From NCBI RefSeq assembly GCF_014192055.1, contig NZ_JACHXM010000006.1:1-64000 (forward strand): 64,000 nt of DNA. The letters are read 5' to 3'. Position 1 is the first letter of the stretch, and every line of letters begins with the position of its first letter. The translations under genes were made by a program, and so were the position numbers. The notes below the pieces were generated by a model, which did not search any database, had not been told where the DNA came from, and saw only the letters and a program-made list of their open reading frames with translations. This document shows, one piece after another, positions 1 through 7,909 of the stretch. Source of the stretch: Halomonas organivorans. Lineage in GTDB: Bacteria; Pseudomonadota; Gammaproteobacteria; Pseudomonadales; Halomonadaceae.

Positions 1-645
1 GGCGCCGACGTGGAGCAGGTGCGCCGCGGTATCGGCTCGGATCCGCGTATCGGCTATCACTTCATCTATCCGGGCTGCGGCTATGGCGGCTCCTGTTTCC
101 CGAAGGACGTGCAGGCGCTGGCCCGCACGGCCGGCGAGGTCGACTACGCGGCGGAGTTGCTCGGGGCAGTGGAGGCGGTCAACCGGCGCCAGAAGCAGAC
201 GCTGTTCGCCAAGCTGTCGAAGGCCTTCGACGGCGATCTTCGCGGTCGCACCATCGCCGTGTGGGGGCTGGCCTTCAAGCCCAATACCGACGACATGCGC
301 GACGCGCCGAGCCGAACGCTGATGGAGTCGCTGTGGGCGGCCGGTGCCCGGGTGCAGGCCTATGACCCGGAGGCCATGGACGAATGTCGGCGGCTTTACG
401 GAGAGCGCGACGACCTGACGCTGGTCGGCGATCGCACCGAGGCGGTGGAGGGTGCCGATGCCCTGGTGATCTGCACCGAATGGAAGGCGTTTCGCAGCGT
501 GGACTTCGCCTGGCTGAAGTCGCGACTGACGCTGCCGGTGATCGTCGACGGGCGCAATCTCTTCGAGCCGGAGGCAGTCAAGGCCGCGGGAATGCTGTAT
601 TACGCCGTCGGTCGCGGCGATTCGATTGGCGTGACTTCCGCCTGA
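1..645 (+). CDS. ugd: UDP-glucose 6-dehydrogenase, 3' part
   Basis: The reading frame is open from the first base, so the 5' end lies outside the window. About 214 residues are present of a family that usually has 440-460. The enzyme oxidises UDP-glucose to UDP-glucuronate with two NAD+, supplying an acidic sugar for surface polysaccharide. The nucleophile motif [10 protein letters not shown] is seen, with the catalytic cysteine at codon 32 of the visible part. It is followed by the C-terminal UDP-binding domain with [19 protein letters not shown] and a late VDGRNLFEP motif. It sits just upstream of export and glycosyltransferase genes, which fits capsule or exopolysaccharide synthesis. Oxidation of another UDP-sugar (a UDP-ManNAc-type dehydrogenase) is less likely from these motifs. 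Confidence 0.93.
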   Translation, partial: GADVEQVRRGIGSDPRIGYHFIYPGCGYGGSCFPKDVQALARTAGEVDYAAELLGAVEAVNRRQKQTLFAKLSKAFDGDLRGRTIAVWGLAFKPNTDDMRDAPSRTLMESLWAAGARVQAYDPEAMDECRRLYGERDDLTLVGDRTEAVEGADALVICTEWKAFRSVDFAWLKSRLTLPVIVDGRNLFEPEAVKAAGMLYYAVGRGDSIGVTSA

Positions 646-654
646 CCCGGCCCG

Positions 655-685
655 CCAGGCGATGCCCCCCATCGCCTGGTCTTTC
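655..685 (+). terminator. Rho-independent terminator after ugd
   Basis: A 10-bp perfect stem (CCAGGCGATG / CATCGCCTGG, 655-664 with 670-679) has a five-C loop and is followed by TCTTTC. It starts 9 bases after the ugd stop. This separates ugd from the downstream export operon. A second weaker hairpin (CGCCACACC at 691-699 with GGTGTGGCG at 722-730, 22-base loop) follows. Confidence 0.7.
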
Positions 686-1116
686 GCCTGCGCCACACCT
701 GTGACGATGTTCGATGCGCCTGGTGTGGCGAGGGCCTGCGCCGGCCTAGCCTGACGACCGGCGACGGTGTCGTTCCCCACCTGCCGCCATGGACCCGACA
801 TGACCGCGTGACGGGTCGAGATTTCCTCCCCCTTCGACTATCTCTTGCTTCCGCCGAAGCATGGCATCTGTCCTGCGCTTCGGTGGAGGATCTCTGGCTT
901 TCGTTTCCACATTCGCCATCCTCCTTCGTCGTCGACGCGTGGCGTTATGTCACCTGCCAAGGATGAGCAGAACCCCACTGTGAACAAGCTGTAACTTCGT
1001 AAACTTTTTGTTAACCGCCCCGTGACACTGTGTGACCAAAGGGAATGCAGAGCCATGACGTGTGCGGGGCGGTACCAGTCTCGAGCCCGGGGGCGGAAGT
1101 CGAACGGCAGCCTCAT

Positions 1117-1128
1117 GGCGGTAGCGTG
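1117..1128 (+). promoter_or_regulatory. ops-like element (RfaH recruitment site) in the wza leader
   Basis: The 12 bases GGCGGTAGCGTG match the core of the ops/JUMPStart element of enterobacterial capsule, O-antigen and LPS operons. There the paused polymerase recruits the NusG paralogue RfaH, which suppresses Rho termination. It lies 24 bases before the export gene start, in a 500-base gap (646-1152) without a convincing gene. The rest of that gap holds the ugd terminator, a second hairpin and an AT-rich stretch around 980-1015 that may carry the promoter. Only the ops core, not the full 39-base JUMPStart, is recognisable. Confidence 0.65.
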
Positions 1129-1152
1129 GCAGTAACCCGAAGGAGGCAGGTC

Positions 1153-2319
1153 ATGACAACGGCACATGCCCAAGCTCACCGGCCTGACGGCGGTGCCCCG
1201 GTGATGCGATACGTTTTGTTACATGGTGTCGCCATGGCCATCATGCTGGCGATCGGCGGATGTGCCCTCTCGCCAGGCGGACATATCGATCCGGACACCG
1301 CAGGGGATTCCCTCGATGCGCGAGTCGACTTGGTGCCGATCACGGTTGGCCTGGTCGATACCCTGTCAAACGAATCGGCCATGCAGCAGATGGCCCGACC
1401 CGCGTCGGTGGCGTTGACCAGTGCCATGGCCGATTACCAGTACCTGATCGGGCCCGGCGATGTGCTTAGCATCATCGTCTACGACCACCCCGAGTTGACC
1501 ATTCCGGCCGGCGCCGAGCGCTCGGCCTCGGAAACGGGTAACCGGGTACAGCCGGATGGCACCATGTTCTATCCGTACGTGGGGCGCATTCGGGTCGCCG
1601 GATTGACCCTCGAGCAGGCGCGTCGCTTGCTGACGAGCCGCCTGTCGCGGGTGATTGCGGACCCGCAGATCGAGGTGAGCGTGGCGGCCTTCCGCTCGCA
1701 GAAGGCCTATGTCAGCGGTGCGGTCCAGAACCCGGGCATGGTGCCGATCGACATCGAGCCATTGACGGTGCTCGACGCCATCAGCGAGGCGGGTGGGGCG
1801 CGCCCGGATGCCGACTGGCACAACGTGCTGCTGACCCGCAATGGTCAAGAGCAGCGGCTGTCGCTGTTCGATCTGCTGCGGCGCGGGGACCTGACCCAGA
1901 ACCGCCTGCTGCGAGACGGCGACATCCTCCACGTGCCCACCGCCGAGAACCAGAACGTCGTGGTGCTCGGCCAGGTCAATCGCCCCGGCGCCATCGCCCT
2001 GGGTAACGAGCGCATTACCTTGACCGACGCCCTGGCCAGGGCGGGCGGAGTCGATGAGTTCCGCGCAGAACCGTCCGGTATCTTCGTGGTGCGCGGCGAT
2101 CCCGTCGGCAGCGAGAAGCTGGCCACCGTCTACCAGTTGGATATTACCGATGCCACGCGCCTGATGCTGGGGACCCGCTTCCCGCTGCAGCCACAGGATG
2201 TCGTCTATGTGACGGCCGCGCCGCTGGCGCGCTGGAACAACGTGATTTCACTGCTGCTGCCGACGCTTTCCCTGCCGGGTGACGTGGGAAGTTCGGCGGA
2301 TGGGGCCGGATTGCTTTAG
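1153..2319 (+). CDS. wza: Wza-type polysaccharide export outer-membrane lipoprotein
   Basis: This is a 388-residue protein, close to the usual 360-390 of the Wza/OMA family, which forms the octameric outer-membrane channel for capsular or exopolysaccharide. A hydrophobic signal ends in the lipobox IGGC (lipidated Cys at about residue 37). The polysaccharide-export domain starts with DYQYLIGPGDVLSI and is followed by two SLBB-type domains (KAYVSGAVQNPG and VVVLGQVNRPGAI). The ATG at 1153 is chosen because AAGGAGG lies 7 bases upstream. An ATG at 1204 would give a more typical short signal peptide but has no good ribosome-binding site. No Wzc tyrosine kinase or Wzb phosphatase follows it in the window. 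Confidence 0.9.
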   Translation: MTTAHAQAHRPDGGAPVMRYVLLHGVAMAIMLAIGGCALSPGGHIDPDTAGDSLDARVDLVPITVGLVDTLSNESAMQQMARPASVALTSAMADYQYLIGPGDVLSIIVYDHPELTIPAGAERSASETGNRVQPDGTMFYPYVGRIRVAGLTLEQARRLLTSRLSRVIADPQIEVSVAAFRSQKAYVSGAVQNPGMVPIDIEPLTVLDAISEAGGARPDADWHNVLLTRNGQEQRLSLFDLLRRGDLTQNRLLRDGDILHVPTAENQNVVVLGQVNRPGAIALGNERITLTDALARAGGVDEFRAEPSGIFVVRGDPVGSEKLATVYQLDITDATRLMLGTRFPLQPQDVVYVTAAPLARWNNVISLLLPTLSLPGDVGSSADGAGLL

Positions 2320-2335
2320 GCACCTGAGGAAGGCC

Positions 2336-2401
2336 GATAGCTCCGAGGGAGCTATCCGGGGTGGTGGTTGGCTCGGGCAGGTCGCCATGTCTGCCCGAGC
2401 C
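2336..2401 (+). other. Two consecutive hairpins between wza and the dehydratase gene
   Basis: GATAGCTCC / GGAGCTATC (2336-2344 with 2348-2356, GAG loop) and GGCTCGGGCAG / CTGCCCGAGCC (2370-2380 with 2391-2401, 10-base loop) are both perfect stems. Neither is followed by a T tract. They could be an RNA processing or stabilising element, or a Rho/RfaH-sensitive attenuator, in the 168-base gap. Function is inferred only. Confidence 0.5.
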
Positions 2402-2487
2402 CATTGGGTGCTCGGGATGGCGCCGACAGCGAAGAGCTTGCCCGGATGGGGCTCGATAACAACGATAGGGCAACGCAGGAAACCGAT

Positions 2488-4464
2488 ATGAACCAGTTCG
2501 AAGCGCTGGTCCGTCTGCCGCGTCGTTACAAGCGCGGCATGTTACGTCTGGCCGATACCGTCGTCGTCCTTGCCTCCCTGATGGTGGCCGTGGCGCTGGC
2601 CGGGCATTGGGAAACGTTACTGTTGCCGAAGACCTGGCTGGTGCTGGGGGGAGTGACGGTGACCGCGCCATTGATTCTCGGTCCGCTCGGGGTCTATCGA
2701 ATCGTGTTGCGTTTCATGCATCTAGGTACCCTGGTCGCGCTGATCGTCGGCGTGGGACTGATGGTGTCATTGCTGCTGGTGTTGGATGTTGCGCTGGGCT
2801 GGCCGGTGTCCTGGCAGGTGGCGCCGGTATTCGCCATGTTGGCCATCACCGGTATCGGGGGGGTGCGGTTGCTGCTGCGTGAGCTCTACGAGCTGAGCCG
2901 GCGACCTCAGCGGCGCTCGGTGATCATCTACGGGGCGGGGGTGGCCGGTGGCGAATTGGCCCGTGCCCTCAAGCACGGTGGCCGCTATCGGCCCCGGGCG
3001 TTCGTCGACGATTGGAGAGGCCTGCAAGGCTCACTGGTAGAGGGCCTGCCTGTGCTGCCACCGGAGGCATTGGAGACCTGGATCGAGCGTCTCGATGTCG
3101 AGGTGATACTGCTGGCCATGCCCAGCGTGGCCCGCTGCCGACGGCGAGAGATTCTCGAGCGGCTCGCTCGGCTGTCGATTCCCGTGCAGACCATTCCAGG
3201 GGCGGAGGATCTGGTGTCCGGGCGTGCTCGTGTCTCGGATACCTGTGATGTCCAGGTCGAGGAGCTGTTGGGGCGCGAGCCGGTACCGCCGTTTCCCGAA
3301 CTGATCCAGGCCAACCTGCGCGACAAGGTGGTGATGGTGACCGGTGCCGGGGGATCCATCGGGTCGGAGCTGTGTCGGCAGGTGATCGCCCAGCGTCCGC
3401 GTGCCCTGGTCATGGTGGATAGCTCCGAGTACGCGCTCTATTCGATCGAGCAGGAGCTCAAGCGCCAGCAGCGCGGCATCGAGTTGCACGCACTGCTGGC
3501 CTCGGTGCAGCAGGGTGAACGCATGCGAGAGATACTGGACAGCTTCCATGTCCAGACCGTTTATCATGCCGCCGCCTACAAGCATGTCCCGATGGTGGAG
3601 TGCAATCTGGTGGAGGGCCTGCGCAACAACGTTTTCGGTACCTTGACCCTGGCGCTGGCGGCCATCGAGGCCCGCGTCGAGACCTTCGTCATGGTGTCGA
3701 CCGACAAGGCGGTGCGTCCCACCAACGTGATGGGGGCGACAAAGCGCCTGACCGAACTGATCTGCCAGGCCTTCGCCAACCGTTACGCGGGGGAAAGTCG
3801 GCCTTGTTTCAGCATGGTGCGTTTCGGCAATGTCCTGGGCTCGAGTGGCTCGGTGGTGCCGGTATTTCGCCGCCAGATCGAGCGTGGCGGGCCACTGGAG
3901 GTCACCCATCCGGAGATTACCCGCTACTTCATGACCATTCCCGAGGCGGCCCAACTGGTCATTCAGGCCGGTGCCATGAGCCAGGGAGGGGAAGTGTTCG
4001 TGCTCGATATGGGCGAGCCGGTCCGTATCGCCGACCTGGCCGCCAACATGGTCCGCTTGTCCGGGCTGGAAGTGCGTGACGATCAACATCCCGATGGCGA
4101 TATCGAGATCGTCTACACCGGGCTGCGGCCGGGCGAAAAGCTCTATGAGGAGCTGCTGATCGGTGAGAACGTCAGTCCGACCCGGCATCCACGCATCATG
4201 ACGTCCCGAGAGACCTTCTGGGCCTGGGGGAACCTCGAACCCTATCTCGTCGAACTCCACGGCGCCATGCTCGGCTCTCAACATGGGCGTATACAGCAGC
4301 TGCTGCTCCAGGCGCCCCTTGGCTATGCACCGGAGGGAAGTCTGGTGGATCTGGTCTGGCAGGCCAGGCACGCGCGGCCGCCGGTTACCCCGACGGCGAC
4401 GCCTTCGCCCACATCCAGTGCGGTGCTGCTCCAGGAAAGCTTTCGGTCATCCGGCCCGGCGTAG
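2488..4464 (+). CDS. WbpM/FlaA1/CapD-type nucleotide-sugar 4,6-dehydratase (membrane-bound)
   Basis: This 658-residue protein is the usual size of the long WbpM class, which converts UDP-GlcNAc to its 4-keto-6-deoxy derivative for surface glycans. Four hydrophobic segments fill roughly the first 150 residues. A first Rossmann fold (IIYGAGVAGGELARALK) is followed by the catalytic SDR domain: GAGGSIGSELCRQ for NAD(P), then AAYKHVPMVE, VSTDKAVRPTNVMGATKR and VRFGNVLGSSGSVVPVF. The usual catalytic tyrosine of the YxxxK motif is a methionine (MGATK), which is typical of this long membrane class. The ATG at 2488 is preferred because AGGA lies just upstream and the extra upstream codons look non-coding. 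It follows wza in the same direction. Confidence 0.9.
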   Translation: MNQFEALVRLPRRYKRGMLRLADTVVVLASLMVAVALAGHWETLLLPKTWLVLGGVTVTAPLILGPLGVYRIVLRFMHLGTLVALIVGVGLMVSLLLVLDVALGWPVSWQVAPVFAMLAITGIGGVRLLLRELYELSRRPQRRSVIIYGAGVAGGELARALKHGGRYRPRAFVDDWRGLQGSLVEGLPVLPPEALETWIERLDVEVILLAMPSVARCRRREILERLARLSIPVQTIPGAEDLVSGRARVSDTCDVQVEELLGREPVPPFPELIQANLRDKVVMVTGAGGSIGSELCRQVIAQRPRALVMVDSSEYALYSIEQELKRQQRGIELHALLASVQQGERMREILDSFHVQTVYHAAAYKHVPMVECNLVEGLRNNVFGTLTLALAAIEARVETFVMVSTDKAVRPTNVMGATKRLTELICQAFANRYAGESRPCFSMVRFGNVLGSSGSVVPVFRRQIERGGPLEVTHPEITRYFMTIPEAAQLVIQAGAMSQGGEVFVLDMGEPVRIADLAANMVRLSGLEVRDDQHPDGDIEIVYTGLRPGEKLYEELLIGENVSPTRHPRIMTSRETFWAWGNLEPYLVELHGAMLGSQHGRIQQLLLQAPLGYAPEGSLVDLVWQARHARPPVTPTATPSPTSSAVLLQESFRSSGPA

Positions 4465-4491
4465 ACGACGGTCCGACAGGGAGGTATTGCC

Positions 4492-4677
4492 ATGTACCCT
4501 CGCGACGCAGCGGGTCGCCCACGAGAGCCGCGATGCCATGTCGCCTCCTGGTGTCGCGGCCTCGCCACGATGTGGCTCGAGGGATGGGAGGTCGATGACA
4601 CGGGGTGCTCGACAGGGCGCGCGCCCTGCGGTCACTCGGCTGATGTGGGCACACCAGGCCGAGGGGGCCGGCAATGA
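4492..4677 (+). CDS. Small ORF of 61 codons coupled to the next gene (doubtful)
   Basis: AGGGAGG stands 7 bases before the ATG. The stop codon overlaps the ATG of the next gene (ATGA at 4674-4677), the geometry of translational coupling. The predicted peptide is rich in Arg, Gly and Cys, has no recognisable domain and no clear signal or membrane segment, so composition argues against a selected protein. It may be a coupling ORF, a decayed gene or chance. I do not recognise any family. Confidence 0.3.
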   Translation: MYPRDAAGRPREPRCHVASWCRGLATMWLEGWEVDDTGCSTGRAPCGHSADVGTPGRGGRQ

Positions 4678-5564
4678 TCGGAGCAGGGCCATACCGCTCA
4701 TCCTCCGTCGGTGATCCGGAGGAAGGGGTGCCCCTGCTGGCGCTGCGGCCGATGCAGTGGGAGTGGCGTGAGGCACCGCCACCGCCGGGCGTCGTGCTCG
4801 AAGGGCATGAGATTGGCCTGACGCCGGAGGCCTGGCGGTATCTTGCCGACAGGCTGGCGCCATTGCCGCCCGACTGGCCGCAAGAGGTGCATGGTGAGCT
4901 TCAGATCAGCGTCAAGTGCCTGGTACTGGCGGCCGGAATGGGGGCGCCGCCGCGATTCGGCGACGGCGATTGGCTGTTGCTGAGCCGTCCCGATGAAGTA
5001 GCGGATCTATCGGCGTTGCTGCTCAACCCTCATGGCGTGCACTTTCTCAATCACGCCCGCCATTCGCGCCGGTCCAGCTGGCATTGGCAGCAGCGCGTCG
5101 CCCGCATCCACGCTTTCCTCGAGCGCCGCGAGCTGCCGCCCGCGGACGTGCTGATCGATGCCGGACTGGTACTGGAGCTCTACGGCATACGTCGGGCTCA
5201 CGGCATCGTGCTGTTGTCCCTGGAAGACGTGGAGGCGTGGGAAATGCCATTTCGGGCCGGCGATGACCTGCTGATCCATCATGGCCAGAGCAAACAGGAA
5301 TTGATCAATGACCCCCGCTACCACCTGGTGGTGGATGGTCTCAAGTTCGTTGCCTTCCACCAGTTGAAATATCTGAAACAGCGCCGCCGTCGCCTCGTTG
5401 ACCTCAATGACCTGGCCATGATGAACGCACTGGAAGAGGGACGGTTATGGCGACTCTACCTGGGGCGATGGCTCGATATTGGTCTGGTGGCGGTATCGAT
5501 GCTGCAGCATAGCGTGTCGCGTCTCGCGTGCCGGGTCGGCCTGAGGGCCGGGCGAGGCGCCTGA
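4674..5564 (+). CDS. Unrecognised polysaccharide-locus protein, possibly nucleotidyltransferase-like
   Basis: A 296-residue protein without signal peptide. I do not recognise it firmly. The segment DVLIDAGLVLELYGIRRAHG (about residues 160-180), then HHGQSKQELI and DPRYHLVVDGLKFVAFHQLK, recalls uncharacterised capsule-locus proteins with a nucleotidyltransferase-like fold. In those, a short helix-strand unit is followed by acidic residues. Here a basic KQRRRRLVDLNDLAMM segment follows. A weak hydrophobic stretch lies near the C terminus. GAGGGGG upstream could serve as ribosome-binding site. Its place between the dehydratase and two glycan-transfer genes suggests a role in modifying or assembling the polymer; that is inference from context. 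Confidence 0.7.
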   Translation: MIGAGPYRSSSVGDPEEGVPLLALRPMQWEWREAPPPPGVVLEGHEIGLTPEAWRYLADRLAPLPPDWPQEVHGELQISVKCLVLAAGMGAPPRFGDGDWLLLSRPDEVADLSALLLNPHGVHFLNHARHSRRSSWHWQQRVARIHAFLERRELPPADVLIDAGLVLELYGIRRAHGIVLLSLEDVEAWEMPFRAGDDLLIHHGQSKQELINDPRYHLVVDGLKFVAFHQLKYLKQRRRRLVDLNDLAMMNALEEGRLWRLYLGRWLDIGLVAVSMLQHSVSRLACRVGLRAGRGA

Positions 5565-5637
5565 CGCCATGGCTGGGGCAGGGCTCAGCTGTCAGTGATC
5601 GTCGGCCCTCTTCAGGGTCGTCAACGAGGATGGAACC

Positions 5638-6552
5638 ATGCCCCAGTTCTCGCTGGTGATGCCGGTGTATAACAAGGAGGCCGTGCTGGCCTCGGCGTTG
5701 GCCTGCGTGTATGAGCAGACGCTGCATGATTACGAGCTGATCGTCGTCGATGACGGCTCAACCGATGGGTCCCTGGCGCTGTTGGAGCGCGAAGCCGAGC
5801 TGGGGCGATTGCGCCTGCTGCAACGTGACGCACCCGGTCACGGGGGCTATGCCGCCCGCAATCATGGTGCCCTGCACGCCACCGGCCGCTGGCTGGTCTT
5901 CTTCGATGCCGGGGACATGTTGCTCTTCGATCATCTCTCCCAGTTTGCCGATGCCATCCTTGCCCATCCTCAACTGGAGCTGTTCATCAACGCCTACCAG
6001 ATGATGGATGACCACCAGCGGCTGCCGAAGGTGGCTGCTCCGGCCCCCGGGGTGCTGAGTCGACAGCAGGCCCTTGCCGCCCTGGCGCGCAGCGACTTCA
6101 TCCATATCAACGGTGCCTGCATTCGGCGCGAGCGATTCCAGTCGCTGGGCGGGTTTCCCGATGGCCGTTACCGGCGGGGCGGCGATGCCTACTTCTGGTT
6201 GAAGGCGCTTTGTACCCTGGAGGCCATTCATTACGACGCCACCGTCACCAGTCTTTGCATGGTCCAGCGGGGAAGCGGGCCCCGTCCTCCCGTCAACCTG
6301 CAGACACAGCATCCCTGGCTCGATGTCCGCGATGAGTGCGAGACCATGCTGAGTCGCTGCGAGCGCCATTACTTGAGAGCGGCGGTGAATCGCAAGGTGC
6401 TGGCCTGGGCAATGGAGAAGCGGCGGCAGGGGCAGTCGGTGCGGGGAGACCTGCGCTCCCTGCGGCTCACCGCTCTACGCCCCCGCCATCTCTACCAGGC
6501 GCTGAGCCTGTTGATGCCGGCCCCTCCGGAACGGCACGGTCGGCGCCCATGA
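5638..6552 (+). CDS. Family 2 glycosyltransferase
   Basis: 304 residues with an N-terminal GT-A fold: FSLVMPVYNKEAVLASAL at the start, ELIVVDDGSTDGSLALLE around residues 37-55 (nucleotide binding) and LVFFDAGDM around residue 90 in place of the metal-binding DXD. GGFPDGRYRRGGDAYFWLKA carries the acidic region expected near the catalytic base. It would transfer a sugar from a nucleotide donor to the growing repeat unit on the cytoplasmic face; donor and acceptor cannot be read from sequence. GAGGATGGAACC precedes the ATG. Confidence 0.9.
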   Translation: MPQFSLVMPVYNKEAVLASALACVYEQTLHDYELIVVDDGSTDGSLALLEREAELGRLRLLQRDAPGHGGYAARNHGALHATGRWLVFFDAGDMLLFDHLSQFADAILAHPQLELFINAYQMMDDHQRLPKVAAPAPGVLSRQQALAALARSDFIHINGACIRRERFQSLGGFPDGRYRRGGDAYFWLKALCTLEAIHYDATVTSLCMVQRGSGPRPPVNLQTQHPWLDVRDECETMLSRCERHYLRAAVNRKVLAWAMEKRRQGQSVRGDLRSLRLTALRPRHLYQALSLLMPAPPERHGRRP

Positions 6553-6601
6553 ATCGATGGCGTCAGGTGGAGAGCGCGATGCTGTCGGTCGGAGTGGAAT
6601 G

Positions 6602-7855
6602 ATGAGTGGCGATCGCCCGCGCACCTTGCGGCGCCTCGCCCGCGCATGGCTATGCCCGTTGGGATGGGGCTGGCCACGCGATCCCAGGCTCTGGGTGTTC
6701 GGGGCCTGGCATGGCCGGCGCTATGCCGACAATGCACGCTACCTCTATCGCTACGTGCGCGATCACCAACCCGACCTGCGGGCGGTCTGGCTGGCCGATG
6801 ACGAGGCCGTGGTTCGTCAGGTGCGCGCCGAGGGCGGGGCGGCGGTCATGGCCTATTCGCGAGCGGGGATACATGCGGCACTGCGTGCCGGGGTGTGCCT
6901 GGTGACGCACGGTGCCGAGGATGCCAATGCCGAGGCGACCCTGGGTGGCTTGCTGGTCAACCTGACTCACGGTACGCCGCTCAAGCGCCAGGGACATGAT
7001 GTCGTCTCCTCGATGGGGGCCGGCCGGCGACCGCTGTCCTGGAGGCGCCTTCCAGGCCTGACCGTGGTGGCGTCACGCACCGGCCGGGAGCGAGTGATGT
7101 CGGCCTACGGCCTGCCGGGCTCGACGGTCCTGACGCTCGGCTATCCGCGTTGGGATGGCTTTGCCGAGAATGCCCATGGCCTGCTTCGCCGGCTGGGCGT
7201 GGAGCCCCGCGATCATGCCGGCATCGTGCTCTATGCGCCGACGGGGCGGCGTCTCGGGCATAGCAGGCTGGACGTGACCCAGGGTGGCAGACTGGCGGCG
7301 CTGGGGGAGTGGCTGCAGCGTGAACGCCTGATGCTGCTGGTGCGTGACGCGACTTCGCTGAGCCGGGAGGAGCGAGAGGTACTGGTGAGCGAGGCGCGGA
7401 TGCGTGAGATATCGGTGTCCGCACTCGGCGATATCCAGCCCTTGCTGCCGGCGGTGGACATGCTGATCACCGACTATTCCAGCCTGATGTACGATTACGC
7501 CTGCCTGGAGCGTCCGATCATCCTGATGGCACCGGATCTCGAGGACTATCTCGAGCACGATGTCGGCCTGTATGGCGATTATCTTGCCGATGCTCCGGGG
7601 CCGGTCATCGGCACCTGGGATCAGCTTCCGGTGGCCTGGCGGGACGTCATGGCAGGACGCTACGCCGTCAGGCTGGCGCGATTCGCGGGGAACCATGCCG
7701 AGTGGCACGACGGCCAGGCCTGCCCACGTATCATCGACGCGATAAAGCGCCGGCTGGGGCTGCCGCCAGTTCCGGGATGCGGCGGAACGGCGCCCGGGGC
7801 CACGACGTCGAGGCGCAACGCCTCATCGCTTCCCGGGCGATCGCCCCGGCGTTGA
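6602..7855 (+). CDS. CDP-glycerol glycerophosphotransferase (TagB/TagF-like) family protein
   Basis: A 417-residue protein resembling the GT-B fold enzymes that add glycerol-phosphate (or ribitol-phosphate) from CDP-polyol. Diagnostic stretches are FGAWHGRRYADNARYLY near the start, VNLTHGTPLKRQGHD in the middle, GYPRWDGF, and the donor-binding motif DMLITDYSSLMYDYACLERP followed by DLEDYLEHDVGLYGDY. This class was defined for teichoic acid synthesis but also occurs in Gram-negative capsules, so polyol-phosphate or a related phosphoester may be in this polymer. Two adjacent ATG codons exist (6599, 6602); GGAG at 6591 spaces best to 6602. Confidence 0.85.
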   Translation: MSGDRPRTLRRLARAWLCPLGWGWPRDPRLWVFGAWHGRRYADNARYLYRYVRDHQPDLRAVWLADDEAVVRQVRAEGGAAVMAYSRAGIHAALRAGVCLVTHGAEDANAEATLGGLLVNLTHGTPLKRQGHDVVSSMGAGRRPLSWRRLPGLTVVASRTGRERVMSAYGLPGSTVLTLGYPRWDGFAENAHGLLRRLGVEPRDHAGIVLYAPTGRRLGHSRLDVTQGGRLAALGEWLQRERLMLLVRDATSLSREEREVLVSEARMREISVSALGDIQPLLPAVDMLITDYSSLMYDYACLERPIILMAPDLEDYLEHDVGLYGDYLADAPGPVIGTWDQLPVAWRDVMAGRYAVRLARFAGNHAEWHDGQACPRIIDAIKRRLGLPPVPGCGGTAPGATTSRRNASSLPGRSPRR

Positions 7856-7909
7856 TCCTTTCTCGCCAGCCGCGCGACAGGTTGACGGGCCATGCGAGGT
7901 GCGTCGGGC

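Noticed and set aside
838..1179. Minus-strand 113-codon open frame across the wza leader
   Set aside because: No ribosome-binding site or recognisable sequence; it covers the ops element and leader of the opposite strand.
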